Of a DNA stretch of 17,927 nucleotides, positions 1 through 7,060 are shown one piece after another. The notes below the pieces were generated by a model, which worked only from the letters and a program-made list of their open reading frames with translations, did no database searches and had not been told where the DNA came from. The translations under genes and the position numbers were made by a program. The DNA comes from Acidobacteriota bacterium (lineage in GTDB: Bacteria; Acidobacteriota; Thermoanaerobaculia; Multivoradales; JAHEKO01): assembly GCA_029861655.1 (NCBI GenBank), contig JAOTZA010000028.1, forward strand, positions 1-17,927. The letters run 5' to 3'. Positions within the stretch are counted from its first letter, which is position 1; every line of letters begins with the position of its first letter.

Positions 1-648
1 AAAGAGCTCGAGACGGAACTCCTCTTGGTTGCCGAGGCGTCGGAGGACCGAACGCGCCTCGCCGAGGAGTTGGCTTCCGCTCACGATCAGCTGATCCGTG
101 TGGGCGACGAGCGAGACCGCTCGGCAGCCCGCGCGGCCGAGCTCGAAGAAGAGCTCGAGAACAAGACCCTCGCGCACACCAAAGCCTTGCAAGAAGTCCG
201 GCAGGCAGCGGAGGACCTACGCTCGGACCTCGCCGGCGAGCAGGACCTGAATAGCCAGACCAAAAGTAAGATGGCCGAGACGTTCGAGGATCGTAAACGG
301 CTCTCGGATGAGCTCGAGACGGCGCGCCACGAGCTGACCGCCGCTCGCAACGAGCTGGTCGACCAGGTCAAAGAGCGAGAGCGGTTGGCAGCAAGGGCCA
401 AAGAGCTCGAGACGGAACTCCTCTTGGTTGCCGAGGCGTCGGAGGACCGACCGCGCCTCGCCGAGGAGTTGGCTTCCGCTCACGATCAGCTGACCCGCGT
501 GGGCGACGAGCGAGACCGCTCGGCAGCCCGCGCGGCCGAACTCGAAGAAGAACTCGAGAACAAGAGCCTCGCGTCCACCAGGGCCTTGCAAGATGTCCAA
601 GAGGCGGCGGACGGCCTCCGCTCCGACCTCGCCTCCGAACAGGATCTG
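1..648 (+). repeat. Tandem coding repeat, period 399 bp (133 codons)
   Basis: The stretch starting at base 1 (aaagagctcgagacggaact) recurs from base 400 in the same reading frame. By eye, the first ~165 bases of the two copies differ at only about half a dozen positions. Similarity then falls off but stays recognisable to about 249 and 648 respectively. The left copy begins at or before the window edge, so more copies may lie upstream. The segment between the copies (250-399) encodes a related but diverged coiled-coil unit. Near-identity at DNA level suggests recent duplication or gene conversion inside the coiled-coil gene. Confidence 0.85.
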
Positions 649-918
649 CGCAACGGCCTCGAAATTGAGCTGGCCAAAGAATCCGGGGAACGCGCGCGCC
701 TTGCCGAAGAGCTGGAAGTCAAGAGTATCGAGGGGGAGTCGAGACTCACGATGTTGGCAAAGGTCTTCGATTCGACGAGACGTGTTCTCGTCACACGGTC
801 GGGGCAGCTCGAGACGGCTGTAAGAGACAAGCTGCTGCTCGAGAGCGAACTGGAAAGGGTCCGCGCCGAACTCACGCTACGGGAGCCCGTTACAGGGTCT
901 GACGAAGACCCGAACTAA
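1..918 (+). CDS. Coiled-coil protein, C-terminal part (5' end outside window)
   Basis: The reading frame is open from the first base, so the true start lies upstream; the TTG at 25 is only the first possible start inside the window. The visible ~305 residues are almost all charged heptad sequence (runs like AAELEEELENK and ERARLAEELE), i.e. a long alpha-helical coiled coil with no visible membrane segment or catalytic motif. The chain is built from two alternating segment types. One begins VAEASEDRxRLAEELASAHD; a related, more diverged one begins MAETFEDRKRLSDELETARH. The first type occurs twice at a 399-bp interval. The tail (residues ~240-305) leaves the repeat pattern and ends in an acidic GSDEDPN. 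It converges on ftsK with a 41-bp gap that holds only a tiny palindrome (GCGGTCACCGC). I do not recognise a specific family; a structural or scaffold role is plausible, but nothing in the sequence proves it. Confidence 0.85.
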   Translation, partial: KELETELLLVAEASEDRTRLAEELASAHDQLIRVGDERDRSAARAAELEEELENKTLAHTKALQEVRQAAEDLRSDLAGEQDLNSQTKSKMAETFEDRKRLSDELETARHELTAARNELVDQVKERERLAARAKELETELLLVAEASEDRPRLAEELASAHDQLTRVGDERDRSAARAAELEEELENKSLASTRALQDVQEAADGLRSDLASEQDLRNGLEIELAKESGERARLAEELEVKSIEGESRLTMLAKVFDSTRRVLVTRSGQLETAVRDKLLLESELERVRAELTLREPVTGSDEDPN

Positions 919-959
919 TGCTCACACGGGACGCGGTCACCGCAAGACAAGAGAAATCT

Positions 960-3356
960 TCAGGCCGTGTACGCCTTCTCGCGATCCATCTCTGCGAAGT
1001 AATCCTTCTTGACCAGCACTTCGCGCGGTTTTGAGCCCTGCGGAGGCCCGAGCAGACCCTCCCGCTCCATGATGTCGATCAGCCGCGCGGCGCGCGAGAA
1101 GCCGACCCGCATTCGCCGCTGGAGAAAACTCGCCGAGGCCTGTCCCTCGGCGACCACGAGCCGAGCCGCCTCGTCGAACAACTCGTCTCCGTCTCCTGCC
1201 GATCCTCCCTTTGCACCACGCTCTTCCTCGGGTGGCGCTTTGAGCACCGCCGGATCGAGCTCGGCTTGACCGCCGCGTTTTTTCAGCCAGCGCACCAAGC
1301 CCGCGGTTTCCTGCTCGGTCACGTAGCCGCCGTGGAGTCGCATCACTCGGGAGGTGCCCGGCGCCATAAAGAGCATGTCGCCCTTTCCAAGGAGTTTCTC
1401 GGCTCCGATTTGGTCGAGAATCGTCCTCGAGTCGTGGCGGCTGGCGGTCGCGAACGACATCCGGCACGGGAAATTGGCCTTGATCGTCCCGGTCAGGACA
1501 TCCACCGACGGTCTCTGGGTCGCAACGATCAGATGGATGCCCACCGCGCGCGCCATTTGAGCCAACCGCGCAATCGAAGCCTCTACCTCCGAGGAGCTCA
1601 CCATCATGAGATCGGCCAGCTCGTCGATGACGACGACGTAGTAGGGAAGAGGCTTGAGGTCCTTCGCGAGGATTCCCGACTCACCCTCCGACAGCGCCAG
1701 TCTCTTCTGAACCTGCGGATCGCCGATCGCCTGGTTGTAGAAATCGATCGAGCGCACGTGGACCTCGGCGAGCAGGCGGTAGCGACGCTCCATCTCGGCT
1801 ACCGCCCAACGCAAGGCGTTGGACGCCTTCTTGGGCTCGACGACAACCTCTGCCTTCAAGTGTGGAATGTCCTTGTAGACCCCGAGCTCTATTCTCTTCG
1901 GGTCGATGAAGATGAACTGCACTTGATCGCGACGAGCCTTGTACAGAATCGAAGTGATCATGCTCTGGAGCCCGACGCTCTTGCCGGACCCTGTCGCACC
2001 CGCCACCAACAAGTGGGGCATGGTCGCCAGATCCGAGTAATAGGGCTCACCATGGATCGTCGTCCCCAGAGCCATGGTCAACGGCGAGCGAGCACGGCTG
2101 AACTCGTCGCGCACAAGCAGCGGACCGAGCCGGATCAAGCCCCTCTCCTTGTTCGGAACCTCGATCCCCAGAGTGGATCGACCGGCAAGCCGATCGATCC
2201 TGACCGACTCGGCCTTGAGCGCCAGTGCCAGATCGTCCTGAAGATTGACGATCTGGCTCACCTTCACGCCCGGCGCCGGCTGAAACTCATAGACCGTGAT
2301 CACCGGCCCCGGGCTGATGCCTTCGATGGAGCCCTCGACACCGAACTCGGCACAACGGCTGCGCACGGTCTCTCCCAACCTGACCAGCTCGTTCTCTTCG
2401 ATCGCCGGCCGGCTGGCCTCGACATTGAGCAGATTGATCGGCGGCAGGATGGCCGCCTTGCTCACGGTTCCGGGGAAGGAAATGCGGCGCTGCGGCCGAT
2501 CCCCGTCCTCGGCCTCGGAAGCCGCAGCCAACGGCGCAACAGCCTCGGCCGTTTCCTGCTTCACCTTACGCAGCGAGAAAGGAGCATCTCCCTTCTTGTG
2601 GGTAACCCGCAGAGGCAAATCGAGTTCGTCAGCGGGCGGCGACGCGGCCGCCAGTTTTTGCCGCTTGGCCTCGGCGGCCCGCTGCAGGTGCTTGTCGACC
2701 ACCCTCCGGCGGGAGAGGTCTCGGTGGCGACGGTAGCGACGGCGCGACCAAAGACGGCCGATCTGGTCGAGCCCGTTGCGGCACCACTGTGCGGCTCGAT
2801 TCAACAACTCGCCCAGGGTCGACTGAATCACCAGCGCCGAACCGATCACAACGGCACCGAGCAGAACAAACAACGTCCCGGCAAAGCCCACGGACCCAGT
2901 GAGATTGTCCGCGATCAACACGCCCAAACCGCCGCCAGACGGGATCCTCACTCCGCGCCACGAAATCGCCGAGAGCGTCAGTTGGAGCATCCCGGGCAGA
3001 GCCAGAAGAAGAAGCAGACCGCCGAAACCGCGACCGAAGATCCGCTCGGAGCCTTGCCGGCTCACCCGCCGCCAGGCCGCGACCAGCAGCAGAAGGGGAA
3101 GCAGCAAAGCCGCGACACCAAAGACTCCAAAACACACCGCGGCAATCTCGGACCCCACGGGTCCGATCCAATTGCTGGTCGCCCGCGGCTCGGAAGACTC
3201 GTGGAAGAGGCTCGGGTCGTTCGGGTGATAGCTGAGGAAACCCGCTCCCAGAAGCAGGGCCACGACCAGAAAGACGATGCCCAAGAGCTCCGAGCCCTTC
3301 TCGGGCGAGAGGCGGGGCCTTGGGACGGCGCGTTTGGTGGTGGCGGCTCGGCTCAG
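960..3356 (-). CDS. ftsK: DNA translocase FtsK (SpoIIIE/FtsK family)
   Basis: FtsK is a septal, membrane-anchored, ATP-driven DNA pump that clears and aligns chromosome termini during division. Counting from the TTG at 3284 (774 aa), there are four N-terminal membrane segments (about residues 2-18, 44-70, 84-106 and 119-153). A basic/charged linker (~155-280) follows, then the RecA-type motor with Walker A AGATGSGKSV (~428-437) and Walker B VVVIDELADL (~550-559). A C-terminal gamma winged helix (~700-760, with QRRMRVGFSRAARLIDIME) reads orienting sequences. The linker is short, like SpoIIIE rather than E. coli FtsK. Start choice: the frame is open upstream of 3284 back to a stop at 3386. A CTG at 3356 sits 8 nt behind AGGAG and would add a basic leader (SRAATTKRAVPRPR) before the first membrane helix, as expected for this family. 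The TTG at 3284 would begin directly in the helix and is the conservative alternative. Identity is certain; the start is not. Confidence 0.97.
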   Translation of the reverse strand: MSRAATTKRAVPRPRLSPEKGSELLGIVFLVVALLLGAGFLSYHPNDPSLFHESSEPRATSNWIGPVGSEIAAVCFGVFGVAALLLPLLLLVAAWRRVSRQGSERIFGRGFGGLLLLLALPGMLQLTLSAISWRGVRIPSGGGLGVLIADNLTGSVGFAGTLFVLLGAVVIGSALVIQSTLGELLNRAAQWCRNGLDQIGRLWSRRRYRRHRDLSRRRVVDKHLQRAAEAKRQKLAAASPPADELDLPLRVTHKKGDAPFSLRKVKQETAEAVAPLAAASEAEDGDRPQRRISFPGTVSKAAILPPINLLNVEASRPAIEENELVRLGETVRSRCAEFGVEGSIEGISPGPVITVYEFQPAPGVKVSQIVNLQDDLALALKAESVRIDRLAGRSTLGIEVPNKERGLIRLGPLLVRDEFSRARSPLTMALGTTIHGEPYYSDLATMPHLLVAGATGSGKSVGLQSMITSILYKARRDQVQFIFIDPKRIELGVYKDIPHLKAEVVVEPKKASNALRWAVAEMERRYRLLAEVHVRSIDFYNQAIGDPQVQKRLALSEGESGILAKDLKPLPYYVVVIDELADLMMVSSSEVEASIARLAQMARAVGIHLIVATQRPSVDVLTGTIKANFPCRMSFATASRHDSRTILDQIGAEKLLGKGDMLFMAPGTSRVMRLHGGYVTEQETAGLVRWLKKRGGQAELDPAVLKAPPEEERGAKGGSAGDGDELFDEAARLVVAEGQASASFLQRRMRVGFSRAARLIDIMEREGLLGPPQGSKPREVLVKKDYFAEMDREKAYTA

Positions 3357-3364
3357 GACGAAAG

Positions 3365-3369
3365 CTCCT
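3365..3369 (-). promoter_or_regulatory. Shine-Dalgarno AGGAG supporting the upstream ftsK start
   Basis: On the minus strand AGGAG (3369 to 3365) precedes a CTG codon at 3356-3354 by 8 nt, the ideal spacing, in the ftsK frame. No ATG, GTG or TTG exists in frame between the stop at 3384-3386 and the TTG at 3284. The TTG has weaker signals: GAAGGG 10 nt away, or GGAG only 3 nt away. Confidence 0.5.
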
Positions 3370-3378
3370 AAATCCGCA

Positions 3379-3389
3379 TTACTTTAGCA
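3379..3389 (-). promoter_or_regulatory. Possible extended -10 promoter element for ftsK
   Basis: The minus strand reads TGCTAAAGTAA, which looks like a TGn-extended -10 hexamer (TAAAGT, 3386 to 3381). It would start transcription near 3374, just ahead of the AGGAG at 3369-3365. I see no -35 hexamer at 16-18 bp. Nearly the same string (TGCTAAAGTTA) occurs ahead of the GGDEF gene at 12788. Confidence 0.3.
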
Positions 3390-3714
3390 TTTTTCTGAGT
3401 TCGTGAGCCGCCGCAGCCCGGATTCAATGATGACGGGAGGGACGTTGCAGGACCCCGGGCGTCGGGTCGGTTTCGCACGCCGTTCGACAATCACCGCTGA
3501 TTCCCGTAACGTGCAAGGGCGAGAGCAGAGGGTAGCCCCGCCGGGGCTGCGCTGCGACCTGAAGAGTCCCGAGTCCTTCCTGAAGTAGTAAGCCTTCGAA
3601 AAACTCCCATTACGAGAGCCAGCTCCCGTCCGATTCCGATGTCCGGAATCTAAAACCACGGAGCAGTGCGTCGACCAGACGGCCGGCGCCTATTCAAAGA
3701 AAGAGAGAACGAAC
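3390..3714. other. Non-coding stretch between ftsK and the RRM gene, with two hairpins
   Basis: Short open frames here on either strand have no recognisable domain and composition unlike the neighbouring genes, so I call no gene. Two inverted repeats stand out. AGCCCC-GCC-GGGGCT lies at 3534-3548, extendable by a G-T and a G-C pair to 3532-3550. GATTCCG-ATGTC-CGGAATC lies at 3632-3650. Neither is followed by a T tract, so they do not look like terminators. The second is 65 bp ahead of the RRM start codon and could be a leader hairpin or an operator. The region presumably carries the divergent promoters of ftsK and the RRM gene. No tRNA or riboswitch pattern was recognised. Confidence 0.5.
3632..3650 (+). 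promoter_or_regulatory. Inverted repeat in the leader of the RRM gene
   Basis: A perfect 7-bp inverted repeat (GATTCCG / CGGAATC) with a 5-nt spacer lies 65 bp before the start codon of the RRM protein gene. It is either a stem-loop in the transcript leader or a DNA operator. Leaders of small RNA-binding proteins can be sites of autoregulation, but nothing here proves it. Confidence 0.3.
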
Positions 3715-4002
3715 ATGAAAAAAATCTATGTGGGCAACCTGCCCTTTTCCGCAACCGAAGAAGAAGTGCGAGCGCTTTTCGGCGCCCACGGCGAGATCGA
3801 GAGCGTCCACCTGATCACCGATCGCGAGACCGGCCGCCCGCGGGGCTTCGGTTTTGTCGAGATGTCGCCGGAGGCCGCCGATGCGGCGATCCAGGCGATC
3901 AACGGCCAGGACATGGACGGCCGCAGCCTGAACGTCAACGAGGCCAAGCCGCGTCGCGATAACGGCGGTGGCGGCGGCTCCCGCTCCAGACAGAGCTGGT
4001 AG
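3715..4002 (+). CDS. Small RRM-domain RNA-binding protein
   Basis: A 95-residue single RNA recognition motif protein of the kind found in cyanobacteria (Rbp) and many other bacteria. RNP2 is IYVGNL (residues 4-9) and RNP1 is RGFGFVEM (~43-50); the aromatic residues of both (Tyr5, Phe45, Phe47) that stack on RNA bases are present. The beta-alpha-beta-beta-alpha-beta fold runs to about residue 80. It is followed by a short basic, glycine-rich tail (PRRDNGGGGGSRSRQSW), typical of the family and likely to add non-specific RNA affinity. The start ATG is preceded by a modest AGAGAG seven bases upstream. The gene is monocistronic, between a long leader and a strong terminator. Family members bind single-stranded RNA and in some bacteria respond to cold. 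The specific targets here are unknown. Confidence 0.95.
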   Translation: MKKIYVGNLPFSATEEEVRALFGAHGEIESVHLITDRETGRPRGFGFVEMSPEAADAAIQAINGQDMDGRSLNVNEAKPRRDNGGGGGSRSRQSW

Positions 4003-4061
4003 TCCGAGTTTGCGGCAACGCGGTCTCGGGGCCGCGACGGCGCAAATAAGGACCTGATCTC

Positions 4062-4101
4062 AAGAAGGCCCTCCCGAGAACCGGGAGGGCCTTCTTCTTT
4101 T
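4062..4101 (+). terminator. Rho-independent terminator of the RRM gene
   Basis: A perfect 15-bp stem (aagaaggccctcccg at 4062-4076, with its complement at 4082-4096), a 5-nt loop (agaac), then CTTTT on the plus strand. The stem ends only 9 bp before the rsmA stop codon, which comes in on the minus strand. Read in that direction the hairpin lacks a good T tract, so it mainly serves the plus-strand gene but may also slow rsmA transcripts. Confidence 0.92.
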
Positions 4102-4104
4102 GAC

Positions 4105-4914
4105 TCACGAGCGGTTGGGTCGGCCCAGCGGTTCGGGGCCTAGGGGGCTTGCTGCCTGGTGGAGACGCAAGAAGTCGGCGAGCGTGAGTTCCTGGGCGCG
4201 CGCGGTGGGCGAGATGGCGGCCTCCGCCAAAACACCCTCGGCTCGTTTCCTCCCCCACCCGGAGGCCAACGCGTTGCGGAGCATCTTCCGCCGTTGCGAA
4301 AAGGCCAGCCGGACAGTGCCGGCGAAGCGCGGCATTTCGTCGGCCGCCAATGGCGGCGTCCGAAACTCGAGTCCCACAAACGCCCCTTCGACCTTGGGTG
4401 GCGGCCGGAAGGCGCCGCGCCGCACGAGCCCCAGATGAGAAACACGGGTCGAGGCCTGAGTGAGAACGCTCAGACCTCCGTACTCGCCCGACCCGGGCTC
4501 CGCAAGCAGCCGTTCGGCGACCTCACGCTGGACCAGAAAGGCGGCACGCGAAAAGATCTCGAAAAGCGGCAGGAGGAGTTCGATGAGGGCGGTCGAAATC
4601 TGGTACGGCAAATTGCCGGCGATCAAGGTGGCCGGCGGCAGGCGCGATAGATCGCACTGCATCGCGTCGGCCACGACGACACGTAGACCGCGCCGCCGAA
4701 GCGAGCGCGCAAGCTCGAAGGCCCACGCAGTGTCGACTTCGAGCGCATCCACACTCGCGCCGGCATCGAGCAAGCGACCGGTCAGGACTCCGCCGCCCGG
4801 TCCGATCTCGACAACCCGGTGACCGCCGGGATCGAGAAACCCGATCAACGGGTCGCAGGCCTCCGGTCGGATGAGATGGTGCTGGCCCAGGTGCTTCTTG
4901 AGGCGCGGATTCAT
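4105..4914 (-). CDS. rsmA: 16S rRNA (adenine1518/1519-N6)-dimethyltransferase RsmA/KsgA
   Basis: RsmA/KsgA transfers four methyl groups from S-adenosylmethionine to the two adjacent adenines in the 3'-terminal helix of 16S rRNA, a late checkpoint in 30S assembly. The 269-residue length is normal. The N-terminal signature is LGQHHLI (residues ~9-15), where most members have GQNFL or GQHFL. The SAM-binding motif is VVEIGPGGGVLTG (~34-46), the acidic loop is LEVD (~58-61), and DAMQCDL (~83-89) fits motif III. The catalytic motif IV is NLPY (~101-104). The small C-terminal helical domain contains FSQRRKMLRNAL, also typical. The ATG at 4914 fits the family start; no strong ribosome-binding site precedes it. 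It is transcribed divergently from the moxR operon and converges on the RRM gene. Confidence 0.97.
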   Translation of the reverse strand: MNPRLKKHLGQHHLIRPEACDPLIGFLDPGGHRVVEIGPGGGVLTGRLLDAGASVDALEVDTAWAFELARSLRRRGLRVVVADAMQCDLSRLPPATLIAGNLPYQISTALIELLLPLFEIFSRAAFLVQREVAERLLAEPGSGEYGGLSVLTQASTRVSHLGLVRRGAFRPPPKVEGAFVGLEFRTPPLAADEMPRFAGTVRLAFSQRRKMLRNALASGWGRKRAEGVLAEAAISPTARAQELTLADFLRLHQAASPLGPEPLGRPNRS

Positions 4915-4942
4915 GCACGGCGGAGCATACCGCTGGGGCTCC

Positions 4943-4973
4943 GTGGCCCGCCTGGACTCAACCTGCGGGCCAC
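4943..4973. promoter_or_regulatory. Perfect 9-bp inverted repeat, candidate enhancer-binding-protein site
   Basis: GTGGCCCGC (4943-4951) and GCGGGCCAC (4965-4973) are exact inverted copies with centres 22 bp apart, i.e. about two helical turns, as expected for a dimeric DNA-binding protein. The repeat is centred ~117 bp upstream of the transcription start predicted from the sigma-54 element at 5050. That is the usual location of activator sites for sigma-54 promoters. It also lies 28-59 bp before the divergent rsmA start, so a role in rsmA regulation, or as an RNA hairpin in its leader, is an alternative. Confidence 0.45.
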
Positions 4974-5049
4974 TACGTCAGAATGGCACCGGGACAGGAC
5001 TTCAGATCGCCAAAAAAGCCATTCCCCGCTTTGATCTCGGCTCTTAGGC

Positions 5050-5065
5050 TGGCACTTCACTTGCA
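5050..5065 (+). promoter_or_regulatory. Sigma-54 (RpoN) -24/-12 promoter of the moxR-bat operon
   Basis: TGGCAC-TTCAC-TTGCA matches the sigma-54 consensus TGGCAC-N5-TTGCW at every fixed position, with invariant GG (5051-5052) and GC (5063-5064) exactly 10 bp apart. The predicted start is near 5075, giving a ~25-nt leader that contains the moxR Shine-Dalgarno (5084-5091). The activator gene (a bacterial enhancer-binding protein) is not in the window. Confidence 0.75.
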
Positions 5066-5083
5066 CTGCTCAGAGAGTTCTAC

Positions 5084-5091
5084 GAGGGGAG
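5084..5091 (+). promoter_or_regulatory. Shine-Dalgarno GAGGGGAG that sets the moxR start
   Basis: GAGGGGAG lies 8 nt before the ATG at 5100. An in-frame ATG at 4983 would add 39 residues unlike the MoxR family. It would also lie upstream of the sigma-54 start site, so the 5100 start is preferred. Confidence 0.75.
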
Positions 5092-5099
5092 TCTTGTCA

Positions 5100-6089
5100 A
5101 TGGAGCCCGACCTTTCGAGCCTGACCGAGCAAGTCGAGCGCGAGACGCTCACACTGCGCGATGTCGAGAATGAGATCCGAAAAGTCATCGTGGGCCAGGA
5201 CTATCTGGTCGACCGCCTACTGATCGGCCTGCTGGCACGCGGTCACCTGTTGATCGAAGGTGTCCCCGGGCTCGCCAAGACGCTGGCCGTCAACACCCTC
5301 TCGCGCACGCTGGCGATCCAGTTTCGGCGGATTCAGTTCACCCCGGATCTTCTACCCGCTGATCTGCTCGGTACGCTGATCTACGACCAGCGGCACGGCG
5401 AGTTCCGGCCCCGCAAGGGGCCCCTGTTTACCAACCTGCTGCTCGCCGACGAAATCAACCGGGCACCGGCAAAGGTGCAGTCAGCTCTTCTCGAGAGCAT
5501 GGAGGAACGCCAGGTCACGCTGGGCGAGACGACCTACGATCTAGAAGAGCCGTTTATGGTTCTGGCGACCCAGAACCCAATCGAGCAGGAGGGAACCTAT
5601 CCTCTGGCGGAAGCGCAGGTCGACCGGTTCATGTTGAAGCTCAAGATCGGCTACCCGTCGCGCGATGAAGAAAAGCAGATTCTCGACCGCATGCTGGTCG
5701 AGCGGGAGCACGAGATTCAACCCATCCTCGGCATCGACCGGCTTCACCACCTTCGTCGGTTGTGTGACTCGATCTATCTCGACAACAAGATCAAGGGCTA
5801 TGTACTCGATCTGATCACCGCCACACGCGACCCCGGGAGCGCCGGCATGGAGGATCTGGCTCCGCTGATCTCGTTTGGCGCTTCACCGCGAGCTTCTCTT
5901 TTTCTGGCTCGATCCTCGAAGGCCTTGGCTCTTGTGCGTGGCCGAGGATTCGTGATCCCCGAAGACGTCAAGGAAGTGGCCGCAGACGTCTTGCGCCATC
6001 GACTGGTACCGACCTACGAGGCCGAAGCCGAAGAGATCACCACCGACGACTTGATAGAGCGCCTGCTCGAACAGGTCGAAGTCCCCTGA
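5100..6089 (+). CDS. moxR: MoxR-family AAA+ ATPase
   Basis: A MoxR ATPase, thought to act as a chaperone that matures or activates its partner VWA-domain proteins using ATP. The 329-residue protein has Walker A GVPGLAKT (~54-61), Walker B LLLADEIN (~113-120), sensor 1 LATQNP (~155-160) and the MoxR signature PLAEAQVDRF with its arginine finger (~168-177). The C-terminal lid contains FGASPRASLFLARSSKALAL. All catalytic residues appear intact. It is first in a seven-gene run with DUF58, bat-type VWA and BatD proteins, the classic MRP-subfamily MoxR context. It follows a consensus sigma-54 promoter and a strong ribosome-binding site. The gap to the next gene is 38 bp, the only non-overlapping junction in the operon. 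Bat operons were named for aerotolerance in Bacteroides; the molecular job of the complex is still poorly defined. Confidence 0.97.
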   Translation: MEPDLSSLTEQVERETLTLRDVENEIRKVIVGQDYLVDRLLIGLLARGHLLIEGVPGLAKTLAVNTLSRTLAIQFRRIQFTPDLLPADLLGTLIYDQRHGEFRPRKGPLFTNLLLADEINRAPAKVQSALLESMEERQVTLGETTYDLEEPFMVLATQNPIEQEGTYPLAEAQVDRFMLKLKIGYPSRDEEKQILDRMLVEREHEIQPILGIDRLHHLRRLCDSIYLDNKIKGYVLDLITATRDPGSAGMEDLAPLISFGASPRASLFLARSSKALALVRGRGFVIPEDVKEVAADVLRHRLVPTYEAEAEEITTDDLIERLLEQVEVP

Positions 6090-6127
6090 GGGCCTCCAGC
6101 CGGGGTCCCACCAGATAGCTTTCGCCG

Positions 6128-7060
6128 ATGAGCCTCTTTCGGCAAACTCGCTCCAAGACCGCAACTGCGCCGGCTGCCACGAAGCGTCCTGTTACGGCCG
6201 AGCTGATGCGAGCGGTGCGGCGTATCGAGATTGCCACCAAGAAGCTGGTGGACGAGGGTGTCGCCGGGAGCTACCACTCGGTCTTCAAGGGACGTGGAGT
6301 CGAGTTCTCGGAAGTCAGGCCTTACCAGCCCGGAGACCCGATTCGCTCGATCGACTGGAACGTCACGGCGCGCATGGGCGACCTGTTCGTCAAACAGTTC
6401 GTTGAAGAGCGTGATCTAACCGTTTTTCTGATCGTCGACATCTCGGGGAGCCTCAACTTCGGCTCGCGCGCCATTCTCAAGCGTGAGCTCGCGGCGGAAA
6501 TCGCGGCTTTGCTGGCCTTCTCCGCGTTGCGCAACCAGGACCGCGTCGGTGCGGCGCTGGTATCGGACCACCTCGAGCTCTTTCTGGCGCCGCAGCGCCG
6601 CCGCAGCCACGTTCTCCGGCTGGTCCGCGAGATCCTTGCGCACCCGTCCACGGGCGGCACCGACCTCGATCGCTCGGTCACGGCGGCGATCCGCAACCTG
6701 AAGCAAAGATCGGTGCTCTTTCTGATCTCGGACTTCATCGCCACGCCTTTTACCGGGGCGCTCAAGGCGGCCGCGGCCCGCCACGACCTGATCGTGGTCG
6801 AGATCGCCGATCCCAACGACCTGTCGCTCCCGGTTACCGGACCGGTCGTGTTACGCGATGCCGAGAACGGTCGCGTGGGTGTGGTACGGAGTAAACGTCT
6901 GCTGCGCGAATTCGGGCGCCGCCGAGCGGCTGAACGCGACGAGCTACGCCATTGGACAAAGAGGCTCGGTGCCGACTGGATCGAACTTCGCACCCATCGC
7001 CCCTACCTCCCGCCGCTGGTGAGTTTCTTCGAGCGACGTCGAAAGCGTTTTCAACGATGA
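6128..7060 (+). CDS. DUF58 (VWA-like) protein of the MoxR-Bat system
   Basis: A 310-residue cytosolic DUF58 protein, the usual gene after moxR. The hallmark RPYQPGDPIRSIDWNVTAR lies at ~64-82. A VWA-like fold follows, with a metal-site start VDISGS (~103-108; the D-x-S-x-S pattern reads DISGS) and a second strand ending LFLISDF. There is no signal peptide or membrane segment, and the C-terminus is basic (RRRKRFQR). DUF58 proteins are presumed substrates or adaptors of the neighbouring MoxR ATPase. No strong Shine-Dalgarno precedes the ATG at 6128, so translation may depend on moxR read-through. Its TGA overlaps the ATG of the next gene (ATGA at 7057-7060), indicating translational coupling. 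Confidence 0.95.
   Translation: MSLFRQTRSKTATAPAATKRPVTAELMRAVRRIEIATKKLVDEGVAGSYHSVFKGRGVEFSEVRPYQPGDPIRSIDWNVTARMGDLFVKQFVEERDLTVFLIVDISGSLNFGSRAILKRELAAEIAALLAFSALRNQDRVGAALVSDHLELFLAPQRRRSHVLRLVREILAHPSTGGTDLDRSVTAAIRNLKQRSVLFLISDFIATPFTGALKAAAARHDLIVVEIADPNDLSLPVTGPVVLRDAENGRVGVVRSKRLLREFGRRRAAERDELRHWTKRLGADWIELRTHRPYLPPLVSFFERRRKRFQR

Noticed and set aside
1266..3371. 701-codon open frame antisense to ftsK
   Set aside because: It lies wholly opposite ftsK, whose motifs are unmistakable. Its translation is low-complexity, rich in His, Arg and Gln, and shows no domain; long antisense frames are common in GC-rich DNA.
3534..3548. AGCCCCGCCGGGGCT as a terminator
   Set aside because: No T tract on either strand and no gene ending beside it.
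3384..3659. 91-codon minus-strand frame in the ftsK-RRM gap
   Set aside because: It has no domain, contains the 3532-3550 hairpin and 3632-3650 inverted repeat, and its composition is unlike the real genes here.
4010..4060. Possible cyclic dinucleotide (GEMM) riboswitch around gcgcaaataagg
   Set aside because: Only a few bases resemble the GEMM core; there is no paired P1/P2 framework, and it lies after a stop codon just before a terminator.
4983..5099. N-terminal extension of MoxR from the ATG at 4983
   Set aside because: It is non-conserved, lacks a ribosome-binding site and would start upstream of the sigma-54 transcription start; GAGGGGAG fits the ATG at 5100.
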